Below, one piece after another: positions 40,984 through 51,058 of a stretch of 64,000 bases of DNA (position 1 is its first letter; every line of letters begins with the position of its first letter). This DNA is from Isoetes taiwanensis (Eukaryota; Streptophyta; Lycopodiopsida; Isoetales; Isoetaceae). The stretch is from contig JAJEKV010000092.1 of assembly GCA_021234155.1 (NCBI GenBank), positions 1,686,561-1,750,560 of the forward strand. Direction: 5' to 3'. The position numbers and the translations under genes were made by a program. A model generated the notes under the pieces. That model did no database searches and was not told the origin of the DNA. It worked only from the letters and a program-made list of their open reading frames with translations.

Positions 40984-41558
40984 CAGGGAAAAAATTAGTA
41001 AACTCATATTTTAGATTAGCTAGAATAACTTTGGCTAATTTAACCCAAAATACATACGAAAACTTTCGAATGTTTGGCTAAAGTTGAATAATTTTCCTTT
41101 ACTAGTTTTGAATGTTTGGCTATTTTTTGTTTGAACCTTTATATAAATTTTAGCCAAACATTTATGCTATGCCAATTTTTTTACTATACGAACATATTAA
41201 TAATAGAAATCCAATATTTGGAGAATAAAAAACTGTCCATCTAATATAGTATTAGCAACCTCTATTCCATAATCTCATGAATAATCTCATATTTTACATT
41301 AGCTATTAAAAAGTATGGCTAATCTATCCCTAAATGCATAGAAAAACTTTCGAGTGTTTGGCTAAAGTGGAAGAATTTTTTCTCTCCTACTTTCTTATGT
41401 TTGGCTAAACCTTGATGTAAGGGAGGTCAACTTTGAAAATTTTTGGCAATTTTTTTCTTTTTCCCAAAATTTTCCTCCTTTATAGTTTAGCCGTACTTTT
41501 TCCAAAAATGTCGAAAAAATCGCCATTTGGCTAATATTAGCCGCTATTTTTTTCCATG
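40984..41558. mobile_element. hAT-type MITE, 575 bp, 8-bp target duplication
   Basis: It starts CAGGGAAAAAATTAG and ends TTTTTTTCCATG, so the terminal inverted repeat is CAGGGAAAA with one change. It is flanked by the perfect 8-bp duplication GTAGAAAG (40976-40983 and 41559-41566). An 8-bp duplication and CAGGG ends are typical of hAT elements. It is nearly identical to the element at 48.8-49.38 kb and encodes nothing. Confidence 0.9.
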
Positions 41559-41599
41559 GTAGAAAGCCTGTCTCCTGGAGTAGGATCTGGTACGGAACT

Positions 41600-44183
41600 G
41601 TGGACTTCACTCCCAGGGCTCGCGCCAAGAAGGCCTTCTGCACCTGCTCGAGGTCATTCCAGGTGTTGAGGGATTATCACCGGACCCCACACTTCTGCCC
41701 CATACAAAAGAACTGGCTCGACCAAGGCCCGAAACAAATGTGACTGGTGACCCCAGGCATACAACTCTGCCTTGTGGCTGTTGTTCTGCATGGCATATAG
41801 TGCTTTCCAACCCGCCGTGACCCGCAACCTGATAGCTGCATCCCAATGAGTGGTAGTTGAGAACTCAATCCCCAAGTACTTGTAGGTCGGAGCTACCTCT
41901 ACCTCCTGTCCCTGGTATGTGAATGTGGGAAGCCTTGGCTGACGGGATGATGCAACTAGGAGCACCCTAGTTTTGGCCAAGTTGACTCGCATGCCAGTGA
42001 ATTGGCAAAAAGTGTCAAGAGCATCCAGGTGACGTTGCATGTCCTCTGGAGTATAGGCCATAAGGTTGACATCGTCAGCATATATGAGTTGCCGGATTGT
42101 GTGATGCATGAGATGTGCGCCCGCCCCTCCATGTTCAGAGAGCCAATCTTCCAACTGATCAACGTATAGGCCAAAGAGTGTGGGGGAGAGGGGACAACCC
42201 TGACGCACTCCAATGCTACTGATCACTGGCTGTGCTGCCGATGTGATACGGCCTGAGCATGCCTCATACAGCCTATACACTGCATTCTGCAAGTCCAGGG
42301 GGGTCCCCAGCTGCCGCAATCTGTCCCATAGCTTGTTGCGGGGTATTGTGTCGAACGCTTTTGCAAAATCCACGAAACAACAGTACAGGTTCTGCCGGTG
42401 ATTCCTGCTATCTTCAATCAATGTGCGCAAAGTGAAGACATGATCAATGGTCGAATGTCTGGGCTGGAAGCCTGCCTGTATAAGAGCTCGCACCTCCGTT
42501 TCCTCTGCCCATATTGTCAGCCGCTGCTCAAGGATGCCAGCCAACAGTTTTGCAAAGAGAGAGCTGACCATAATAGTACGGTAGTTGGCCGGGCATTGAG
42601 GGTCCCCTGCCTTGTATATGGGCACTACCCTACTAGTGGTCCATTGCGTAGGGAAGCCTTCTCGCAATGCTTTATTGAACAATGCCGTGAGGGCCGCGGG
42701 CACCGGTGGAGGCCCGACCCATTTGAAGTTACGCACGCATGCCATCTAAATCTGGCGCCTTCCCATTAGCTAGACCAGCTGCGGGCCCATGATGACATCC
42801 CCTCTATGATAACCCGAGCCATGCCTATGCGTAGAGGGATGGGCCGACCCCCCCCGAAGCTGGTCATTTGTTGCAAATCTTGTACCCATTGCTCCGAGGT
42901 GATATTCCCTGTGGGCTGGACAGGCTTGCTCAAGACCCTTCTCCAGAATGTCCTGGGGTGCCGGTCCAGGAGACCAAACATATGTTGCTGATGCTCTGTG
43001 AGGTATCTAGCCTTCTTGTCCTTGAGAAAGGAGCGGTATTGACTAACGGCCTGTGGGCGGGAGATGGGATTAGTGACTTGCCAGAGTGTGCGTTTGAGCT
43101 CCTGACAGTCATCATCAAACCATCTGTTGCGGGGGAAGGTGGTAGTGCCTGAGGTTCGCCGTCAGCGGCCTCTCCCAAAGCATCTTTCTGCAGCCGTCAG
43201 AAGCAGATGAGTCAGCTGAGCAAATTGCTCCTGAAGTGTGGGAGTTGCAGCAGTCCTGCCAGATCATGCTCAAGTAGCTGGGCATAGGTCCCTGCACGGT
43301 CGTAGTCCAGGCGCAGCTGGGGCACATGGTGTGTTGAGGTAGTAGATGCACGGGGAGCCTCCCAATGGAGATGCATGAATAGGGGTCGGTGGTCCGAGTC
43401 TACTTCCTCGTCCCGAGTGCCTGTCCCGATGGAAAAATGAGTAACAGTGCTGGGATCTCGTTCCTCAACCGGCCAGATAATCCACCACACTGGAGCCGCC
43501 CCTTGGTCCTCCCCGTCTACAAGTCACGGCAAAGAAATGGAAGACGGCCATTGTGCCAACCCATTACAAATAACCAGGTCAAAGATACTACCCATCAACA
43601 ACAACTGCCTGCCATAGCGCGAAATATGGCTGTCGTCTGATATCCTTGACCAAGCCACCTCTGCGGGGTTCAATTGTAAGACGTCCTCTGCCAGGGGCTC
43701 AAATTTTGGAACCTGCTCGGCTCCTGTGCGTGCATTAAAGTCGCCAAGCAACATAACCCTGCCCAACTGTTTGTGCTGCTGTATATCATCATATAGATCG
43801 ACATAGGGCTCCAATCGATCCACACCCGAATGAGTGTTATAGAAGTTGCTCTCGGCATGTGGAAAGTAGCATGTTGCTATGAGAAGAGTGTCGCCATTGT
43901 CATGCTGCACTCGCATCCACAAATAGCGATTGTACCTGTCTGTTTTATGCAATGAGACTGAGTGCCTCAAGGTTGCACGGTAGTAGCAGGCCACCCCGCC
44001 ATGCCCTCGCTTGCCTGTGCACTCATTGAACACCGAGAAATGCAGATAGCCTGGGAGGTCCGGTAGTCTGTGCCCTGCATGTTCCCATGTTTCCATGAGG
44101 AAAATCATATCCATATCTGGTGCAATAGCATTGAGACTCTCGCCTTTCTGCCAGGGCAAGCCCCGACAGTTCCAAGACACCAT
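41600..44183 (-). pseudogene. LINE-A endonuclease and reverse transcriptase, frameshifted
   Basis: The endonuclease frame starts MVSWNCRGLPWQKGESLN (44183) with FLMETWEH, GHGGVACYY and MLLGDFNARTG. It shifts frame near 43.5 kb, after which SDHRPLFMHLHW supplies the catalytic His region. The linker frame at 42981-42766 (DRHPRTFWRRVLSKP) precedes the RT frame 42745-41654, which is uninterrupted for 363 residues: TTSRVVPIYKAGDPQCPANY, ALIQAGFQPRHSTIDHV, CFVDFAKAFDTIP, GVRQGCPLSPTLFG, LIYADDVNLMAYT (YADD), VNLAKTRVLL and PTYKYLGIEF. The active-site residues are kept, but two or more frameshifts prevent a full ORF2. Confidence 0.85.
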
Positions 44184-44499
44184 CCGGAGGCACAGTTCCT
44201 ATTTGTTGGCATTCGATGTGGGACTTTCGATGGTCTGCCAGTTCGCGGGGGGCGGTGTGCGGCATCTGAGCGGCAGTCGGGCGGCGGGAGCGGGGAGGTG
44301 CGATGGAGGTGCTGGCAGCGGCAGCGCGAGGGCGAGGAGTGGCGGCAACTGACGCATTGCCTCGGCAACCTCAGCAGGCGCCGGCCTGAAAATGCGAAGC
44401 TTGCCCCGGACAAGGCCTGCAGCCCCCCCTCTACGACGGACGTCCCTGACCTGGGCCAGCTGCTGTCGGCGGGACTCCTGTTGCATCGGGGTGAGATCT

Positions 44500-45769
44500 A
44501 CGGTCGACATCTGAGAGCAGTCCCCTTGATTTGCCTACTCTCTACGAGAATAGCCTCACGCTTTCGCATATGCCCCGCAAGTGCGGAAGGTGACAACGCG
44601 GCCGATCATGCGTTGAGTCCCAAACTTGCTTGCTCTAGCAATGTGTACCACGCTTGGGAATGACATTGAGATAGGATCTCATCCCGGATGTGCTTGGTGA
44701 GATCTTCTCCGCCTCCTCCTCAGAGAGTCCGCACCACCACATTATGGCGCCGTGGCTACGCTCCCCGCCTCCACTGAGTCGAGGGGCAACTTGATAGGCT
44801 GTCTTGGCCGGTGGCGCTTGTTATTTGGAGTATATGGGCTGCTCCTGGGCCGAGGCGGTGTGGTGTGCGAGATGGAGGAGGTGGTGTGGGTCTGCGTTGG
44901 GCGACACTGTGGGTGTAGAGAAACGCGGCGCTTTTCTTTGTCCCCGTGTTGCGACCCCTCTGGCCGCTGGAGTCCGGGGGAGCCTAGCTCCTATTGGAAT
45001 CTCTGCTGCTTGGCCAACTCATTTGTGCAATGCCGCAGGTGTTCATGGACCTCAGCATGGAGGCCGCTGCTCTGCTGGGCAATGGTTGCTTTGAGCTCCC
45101 GAATCTCCTGATCTTGTGCCTCAGCCCTACTCTGCAGGGTTCTTAGCTGCTGGTGGCTTCAGCGATGGCTTTCCGGGCGTTGTGTATCCGCGATTGGCAT
45201 ACCCCTCGACCCGACTTGAGGCGGGAAATAGTTGCCACTGTATCTTGCTCAACACCCTGCTTGTCGCATGCCATAGTCTCCATGGTGGTGAGGAGGGAGT
45301 CCATGCGAGCTCGCAAGTCGGCAAGGCCCTGCTTATCCTATTGCCTCTCAAAGTGGGCCAAGCGAAGCCCGTCTTCTAACTGCTGCATGCGGGTCTCCAT
45401 CTCTGTAACACGTTGCCTTTCCGCTGCTAACTGTCTTTTGAGCACGTGGGATGTTGAGGACTGTATGTCTGCTGTCAATCCTGCAATCTGGATTCTATTA
45501 CTCTCGATCTGTTCCTCCAGCTGTTTCATGGTCCTCGTCTGCGCCTGTGCCGGGCTTGAGCAGCCTTCATCCATCTCCCGAGTCAATCTCATAGATTGGG
45601 CCTTTGCCCGAGCTTCCCTCCTCATGGAAGAGGTTTCTCCCTTGTCTTTGTTATCGTAGGGGCCATTTTTGGCGTGGCCCCTCCCCCGGTTCTCCTGTGG
45701 GGGAATTTGGGGCTGAGGGATGTCTCCCTCCAAATGGGGGTCCGGGCAAGGGGCTACAGAAGCGGCCAT
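44500..45769 (-). pseudogene. LINE-A ORF1-like coiled-coil protein, frameshifted
   Basis: The frame from 45769 begins MAASVAPCPDPHLEGDIPQP and then becomes a long charged coiled coil (for example TMKQLEEQIESNRIQIAG) ending at 45338. Helical sequence continues in other frames to about 45.0 kb. The layout (disordered N-terminus, coiled coil, positioned before the endonuclease) is that of LINE ORF1. The 44.2-44.6 kb part is GC-rich and I could not assign it. Confidence 0.55.
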
Positions 45770-45844
45770 GAAGTTGTATGGTATGAATGGGGGTTAAAGA
45801 GTTAAAGTGTTATGAAGAATTGAAAGAAATTTAAAAGCATAAAC

Positions 45845-45930
45845 GATGCTTGCCCTCAGTGGTTGGCACGGGGGGGTTTGGGGGGGGTTCAACCTTGTGG
45901 GGGGGAGGTTCGATTCCGGCTACTGTCGAA
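45845..45930 (+). repeat. tRNA-like SINE head (A and B boxes)
   Basis: TGCCCTCAGTGG (45851-45862) resembles a pol III A box and GGTTCGATTCC (45907-45917) is a consensus B box; they are about 45 bp apart. The G-rich spacer and lack of a cloverleaf argue against a working tRNA gene. A tRNA-derived SINE or tRNA pseudogene is more likely. Confidence 0.45.
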
Positions 45931-46012
45931 ATATTTTGGTATGGGCTTGGTTTGAATGAGCTTTTTGGAATAAGTTGAAATGGGAAAGGAAGAATACAAG
46001 ACAGGATGAGAA

Positions 46013-46306
46013 GGCGACAGATGCAGCGTATTTTGAGTGTTCTAGGATCTGGAGTGCTTTATTGGCGTGCCATAGGCGACAGATGCAGCGTATTTCAAGG
46101 CAGGTATTTTGAGTGTTCTAGGATCTGGAGTGCTTTATTGGCGCGCCATAGGCGACAGATGCAACGTATTTTGAGTGTTCTAGGCGTATTTCAAGGCAGG
46201 TATTTTGAGTGTTCTAGGATCTGCAGTGCTTTATTGGCGCGCCATAGGCGACAGATGCAGCGTATTTTGAGTGTTCTAGGATCTGGAGTGCCTTATTGGC
46301 GCGCCA
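46013..46306. repeat. Four tandem units of 60-96 bp
   Basis: Each unit begins AGGCGACAGATGCA(G/A)CGTAT, contains TTTTGAGTGTTCTAGG and ends GCTTTATTGGCG(C/T)GCCAT. Middle units carry an extra CGTATTTCAAGGCAGG segment. The frame through it is repeat-derived. Confidence 0.9.
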
Positions 46307-46618
46307 TGGGTCGCCTTGGTAGGCTGTAGAGAGAGAAGAGAGACTAGAGAGATAGTGGGAAAGAAGGCTGGATAGAATCATGGGTCGCCTTGGTAGGCTG
46401 TAGAGAGAGAAGGGAGACTAGAGAGATAGTGGGAAAGAAGGCTGGATAGAATGTAGGGAGAGGAAGAAGACTAGAGAGATAGTGGAAAACAGGGGGAGAG
46501 GAAGAGGGTAAGAGAAGGCTAGAGAGAGAATGTGAGCAAGAGCAAGGCGCTAGGGAGAGAATGTGAGCAAGAGCAAGAGCAAGAGCAAGAGCAAGAGCAA
46601 GAGCAAGGCGCTAGAGAG
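46307..46618. repeat. GA-rich tandem repeats and (GAGCAA)n
   Basis: GGGTCGCCTTGGTAGGCTGT followed by AGAGAGAGAAG and GACTAGAGAGATAGTGG is present twice (46307 and 46381). It is followed by a GAGCAA hexanucleotide run (46565-46608). Confidence 0.85.
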
Positions 46619-46923
46619 ACACGTCCTAAAAATTCGATTTTCCATTGCTTAAATATAAGACACATCTAATTAGGATAAGACGTGTCTTATAATCTGGGTT
46701 TTCCACAGACCAATTTTCCAAACCTTGAGCAAAGATCGGCTGCAGCAATCTACGAGGAAAAGCTGGAATTCCGACCTGTGCAATTTCTCCGAGCTGCAAA
46801 GCGACTTGCAAGAACACAACATAGACTCTGGTAAGGACATATGGTTGAATATTTCCAAGACCCATTCGAAGGTGACTCTGCAAAATTCGATATTTCTCCC
46901 TTTTAGTTTCTCTGTTGCTGTCC

Positions 46924-47065
46924 ATGGCCTGGAGGTTGCTTGCACATCGCTGCCGATGGATGCTAATGCATACCTTCTGTTCAGCGGTTCAAAATAAATT
47001 ACCTGTGGTGATTGTTGGAGCTGGTCCTGTCGGTTTAACTCTTGCTATCATGCTCAGGAAACTTG
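46924..47065 (+). pseudogene. Orphan first exon of an FAD-dependent monooxygenase
   Basis: From the ATG at 46924 the frame gives a basic, Arg-rich leader (MAWRLLAHRCRWMLM) like an organelle transit peptide, then LPVVIVGAGPVGLTLAIML, the GxGxxG FAD-binding fold of aromatic-ring hydroxylase-type monooxygenases. It ends at a good donor (ACTTG|GTGAGG). No second exon is found in the following 5 kb, which is filled by repeats and another element. It is therefore either a captured exon, a truncated gene, or the start of a gene with a very long intron. Confidence 0.6.
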
Positions 47066-47851
47066 GTGAGGACAACTAAATTAGTAAAATTTTAATTTCT
47101 TTCCTCCCGAATTGCTCTGATAGATCAATCATGATTTAAGTTGGGAGATTGTCCACTGGCTCAAGTTTATTTATTGCGATTCTCTTTCTGGCCCAATGCT
47201 TGGTGCAGTGAATCATATCTCAGATGAAGGTTCTGGTCCAATTAGGCAATTTTTTTTCAGGCTACAGAATCTTTGCAGAAAGATCACGTTGCTGTGGTAT
47301 AGAGAATACTACAAGTTCTCATGCTTAGACGGTTTTCTGCTGCATATCTTAAACCCAGAACCAAAATAGGGTCTTCAGATGAACCGTGATGAAAACTGTC
47401 GGTAAAGCCTGTAAACAAGACTGTATTCAAAGCCTATAAACAAGAATAGGGTATTCGAACCGTGAAGAAAACTGTCGGTAAAGCCTATAAATAGGGTATT
47501 CGAAGCCTGTAAACAAGAATCGAAGCCTGTAAACAAGAATCGAAACCTGCATGACTCGAGCTTTCCACTCTGACGCCATCAATTCCAAGCTTTCTTTAGG
47601 ACACCCTAAATTTTAGGCGAAGAAGCCCTTTGATTGGATAAAATTAGACGTCTTATTTTGTGGCGGGGGAAACTCCCCGGAAGAAAATAAGACTCCTTAG
47701 TTGTACAGAATGCTTATAAGACATGTCTTATAAGTTGCAGTGGAAAAACCAGCATGTCTTATATGCTTATGTGGCCCAATGATATCTTCATAAATATAAG
47801 ACATTAGTGTCGTGGACTTAGGCCCTTTTTCCACTACATTGATGTCTTATT
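47066..47851. other. Noncoding, with short tandem repeats
   Basis: Between about 47.39 and 47.56 kb the motifs AAAACTGTCGGTAAAGCCT, GGGTATTCGAA and AGCCTGTAAACAAGAATCGA recur. Further right, ATAAGACATGTCTTAT (palindromic) and GTGGAAAAACC mirror ATAAGACGTGTCTTAT and GGTTTTCCAC near 46.68-46.71 kb on the far side of the FAD exon. Confidence 0.5.
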
Positions 47852-48000
47852 AGTAGGTTTCCCAATGAAACTAATGGTCGGGTGGGGGAAAATTTTTTTT
47901 GCTGTTAATTTTGTTGGCCCTGCGATTGGGCTGTGGCCGAAAATGGACGTCGGGATGCGAGGGGCCTGAATCAGCAAGAGCATGAGCGTGAACTGATGGC

Positions 48001-49430
48001 ATGAAATGGGTGATGCCAGGAAGACTAGCTCCGGGCTGGGAGGATTTGGTGACGCCTGCGATGCTACTGGGCCGAAAAGAGACTGGCATCTTTCAATTGC
48101 TTGTACGTTTGTTGTTCTGTATGAGCACCATGCCGAGCAGCCAAGGATCTGTGGGGGCCAACACAGGTATGTTCCACAGTCTTTCTATGTTGAAGAGAAT
48201 TGCTAGGAGTGTTAGATCAGGGCAGGGCATGCAGGGCATGAACGGTTGTCTGGATGAGGAGGGGAGGCCTCCTGAGAGCAGCAGCGCTGGAGCTGCTAGA
48301 GGGAGGTTAGATTACTTGTCTTCTGCTGGGCCGATGAATATTGTGGCTGAGCATAACCATGTTTCTCATGAATTCAATTGCATGCCTTCTGCTGTGCCCA
48401 TGGATTTTGTGCCTGAGCATAACTCCATGTGCCTTGATTCCCATCCCATATTCCATCGTAGTAAATTTGTTCAGGTGCCTTCTGAGCAGCTCCATCTGTA
48501 ACCGAAGAGAGGTGAATATAATTTGGGTCTTCTAGCTGATGCCTGCAATGCGTGTGAGTTGTCTAAGAAGAGAGGCAGGCCAAGGAAGGACAGTGGCATT
48601 GTAATCAGAGAGCAGAATGACAGGGATGCGCAGAAGAAGAGAAAGCAGTTTGAGAGGGAGGAGAGGAAAAGATTTAAACAGGTGGAGAGAGAGAACAAGC
48701 AGGTGGAAAGAGAGAAGAAGCAGAGAGAAAGGAAGGAAGAGCAGGAGAGACTGAAGAAGGAGAGAGAAGACAAGAAATGTATGGAGAGAAAGGAGAAGGA
48801 GACAGGGAAAAATTTACTAAAGTCATATTTTAGATTAGCTAGAACAACTTTGGCTAATTTCACCCAAAATACATAGGAAAACTTTCGAATGTTTGGCGAA
48901 AGTTGAATAATTTTCCTTTACTAGTTTTGAATGTTTGGCTATTTTTTGTTTGAACCTTTATATAAACTTTAGCCAAACATTTATGCTATGCCAAACTTTT
49001 TATTGTACGAACATATTAATAATAGAAATCTACTAGTTGGAGAACAAAAAACTGTCCATCTAATATAGTATTAGCAACCTCTATTCCATAATCTCATGAA
49101 TAATCTCATATTTTACATTAGCTATTAAAAAGTATGGCTAATCTATCCCTAAATGCATAGGAAAACTTCGAACGTTTGGCTAAAGTGGAAGAATGTTTCC
49201 TCTCCTTCTTTCTTATGTTTGGCTAAACCTTGGTGTAAGGGAGGTCAACTTTGAAAATATTTGGCGATTTTTTTCTTTTTTCCAAAATTTCATCCCTCAA
49301 TAGTTTAGCCGTACTTTTTTCAAAAATGTCCAAAAAATCGCCATTTGGCTAATATTAGCCGCTATTTTTTTCCCTGGAAGGAGATGAGGAAGCATGCAGA
49401 GGGAAGCGAGGGAAGCTAGAAGTAGCGTGC
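48001..49430 (+). pseudogene. Left-arm copy of the element's AT-hook/charged coiled-coil protein
   Basis: The plus frame runs from 48001 (likely start ATG 48130, MPSSQGSVGANTG) to a TAA at 48499-48501 and continues in phase. It then gives KKRGRPRKDSG (an AT-hook-like GRPRK) and a very highly charged Lys/Glu/Arg coiled coil (about 48.64-48.8 kb). A MITE splits it at 48803. Beyond the MITE the coding sequence resumes for a short distance but the Rep-like domain is missing. The right-arm copy has Ser in place of the TAA. Confidence 0.7.
48803..49376. mobile_element. hAT-type MITE, 574 bp, 8-bp target duplication, empty site known
   Basis: It starts CAGGGAAAAATTTAC and ends TTTTTTCCCTG, and is flanked by the perfect 8-bp duplication GAAGGAGA (48795-48802 and 49377-49384). 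The right arm of the host element (near 51.16 kb, minus strand) has a single GAAGGAGA and no insertion, a clean empty site. It is the same family as 40984-41558. Confidence 0.95.
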
Positions 49431-49490
49431 TGGACGTGAGTGTGACAGTAACTATCAGCGGATCTGATATAGTAGAAGAGCATTACGTCA

Positions 49491-50023
49491 GAATGAAAGT
49501 AAAGTAATTGATCCAAACATCAGATTGAAAATAAAACAGGGTTTATATAACACAGCATTCACAAAAATCCCATGTACAAAGCTTGCTCTTCAAGTCACCC
49601 AAAGCAACACAACTCCACATTCTGCTGAACCTGGCTTTCCACACAAGCAACCAAAGCAAGAAAACTGTACAGACAACAAGAGGCTCCATCACGACAGAAG
49701 ACAAAGTCTGCTCATGCTCGCATAGTGCTAGGATGAGCGGCTGCAAGTTCATGAAGCTGGCGCAGCTTAGACAAGAGCATGGCTCTGACATGATTCACCT
49801 CGCCTCTAAACACTCTTCTGTCCCGCACCGAAACCTCAATGTCTGGATCATCTACTGCAACCAAAGCCTTTTCAAGGATCTCTATAGCATTAGTTAAAGC
49901 AACAGACAACGCATGCACAATTCGCCAAGTCTGGGATTTCATCCACTCAATATCAAAAAATGGAGCAACAAACACAGGAACCACCGCTTCTATGGCACGC
50001 CTCTCCACAGGTTCAACGTCCAA
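49491..50023 (-). pseudogene. Helical ORF at the 3' side of the Rep-like element
   Basis: The minus frame 50023-49712 encodes about 103 residues (DVEPVERRAIEAVVPVFVAP...ALSVALTNAIEILEKALVAV...AMLLSKLRQLHELAAAHP), mostly predicted helix. The frame appears to enter from a TTGCAG acceptor-like site near 50.1 kb, with an acidic, Pro-rich stretch first (TTPPPPFSTF). No similarity is recognised. It could be a second exon or an accessory protein. Confidence 0.4.
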
Positions 50024-50164
50024 CGCAATGAACGTGGAGAACGGAGGAGGGGGAGTGGTATTCCTCTCTCCCCCGGCAGCCCCGCCATCAACATCCGCCC
50101 CTGCAACACAAGATTCAACTGATTAGGAAGCTGCAATGTGAATATAAAGAACCAATTCAAAAGC

Positions 50165-50538
50165 TCATCCAATATCAAACGTAAGATCCGGCATATCTAA
50201 AGGGATATAGTCCTGGAAAAAGGGCAGGCTGCCATCTACAAGTGGAATGAAAGCGGGAGTTTCGTCATGATTCTCCTCATCTGGAGGATAATCGACTATG
50301 TCTACTCCATCATCGTCAGCACCACTCCCATTTTCATCCTCTTCCAACATTGCGTCCAGCTTGTCTAGCTCCGCACATGCCAGAGCGTCATCCCAAAATC
50401 TATTTTACCCACTTTCTCTATGGGTTCTTCCCCAGAAGGCAATCCATAAATGACGCATCGCACGTCCCTGATAGAAGCGTGCCTCGGATCCAGGGTAAGC
50501 CTCCACGCAGCCTCTACTCTATAGTAACTGATTCTGGC
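50165..50538 (-). pseudogene. Acidic C-terminal region of the Rep-like protein
   Basis: The frame 50350-50165 is acidic (EEDENGSGADDDGVDIVDY...FIPLVDGSLPFFQDYIPLDM). Just upstream, fragments VEAAWRLTLDPRHASIRDV and RFWDDALACAELDKLDAM appear in different frames. These look like the remainder of one protein continuing from the Rep-like domain, broken by frameshifts. Confidence 0.45.
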
Positions 50539-51048
50539 TTAATTCCAAGGGAGGACCCATGCGCTAGACAAAACGAACTTCCGAGTTCGCAACATCCGTG
50601 CAATCGTGTAGCACAGACTGAGAGTTCTCTGACATCTCCCATGATATAACACAAAGTGGCTGCCATGACTGAGCAAATTTCTGTTATCCAAAATCACGCA
50701 GTGTTTGATCTCACCTGCACCGTACAGTGCATATAAGTTCTTACTGCGCTCAAGCTGCTCAGCAGTCACCTCCTTCATGTGATTCCTATAATGCAATTTC
50801 CCAACATCTTTCAGACAGTAGCCGAGCATTCCTTCAAAACAGTGTAAATATGTGTCCTTCAACGCTTTACACATAATCACTCCTCCTGGCGGACGATGGT
50901 TTGTCCAATCTAGAGCCTGCCTCAGACGAATATTCACAGTTGGTGGCGAGGTTGCAGTAACTCGAAATACACACTGCAGGTATAAATGATCAAGTTGAAC
51001 CCGCTCTCTGACCACCATGCTGCGGGGCAATCGAGTCAGAACACGCAC
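50539..51048 (-). pseudogene. Rep-like HUH endonuclease domain
   Basis: The 169-residue frame contains DHLYLQCVF at residues 20-28 and GYCLKDVGKLHY at 76-87. This matches the order and spacing of motif II (HLQ/HUH metal site) and motif III (YxxK with the catalytic Tyr, here Y77 and K80) of Rep-type rolling-circle endonucleases. If DHLHLQ was the ancestral form, one metal-binding His is now Tyr. The following segment (EVTAEQLERSKNLYALYGAG) fits a pattern I associate with eukaryotic Rep-like transposon proteins. The frame is cut at both ends: a frameshift near 51.05 kb joins it to the charged coiled-coil protein upstream. No helicase motifs were seen. The assignment rests on motifs only. Confidence 0.55.
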
Positions 51049-51058
51049 ACTTTGACGT

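Larger units (their letters stand above)
40142..45780 (-). mobile_element. Decayed LINE-A (ORF1, endonuclease, RT, C-terminal domain, 3' tail)
   Basis: On the minus strand the order is ORF1 coiled coil (45.77-45.1 kb), endonuclease (44.18-43.2), RT (42.75-41.65), C-terminal knuckle region (about 40.9-40.4) and 3' tail (40.26-40.14). The tail contains GGTCTCTGTGGACG and so matches those at 11 and 24.9 kb. A hAT MITE splits the region after the RT. Frameshifts disrupt every coding part. Confidence 0.8.

Noticed and set aside
45907-45917. A functional tRNA gene at the B box
   Set aside because: No cloverleaf, anticodon stem or acceptor stem can be drawn; the spacer is G-rich.
48471-48863. Ser/Leu/Phe-rich membrane-like frames opposite the charged coiled coil (also 51060-51588)
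   Set aside because: They are the complement of Lys/Glu/Arg codons; the sense strand has the coherent protein.
50539-51048. Assigning the Rep-like ORF to a geminivirus integration
   Set aside because: The flanking AT-hook and charged-coil protein, inverted arms and lack of virus coat or helicase motifs fit a transposon better; the evidence is only motif-level.
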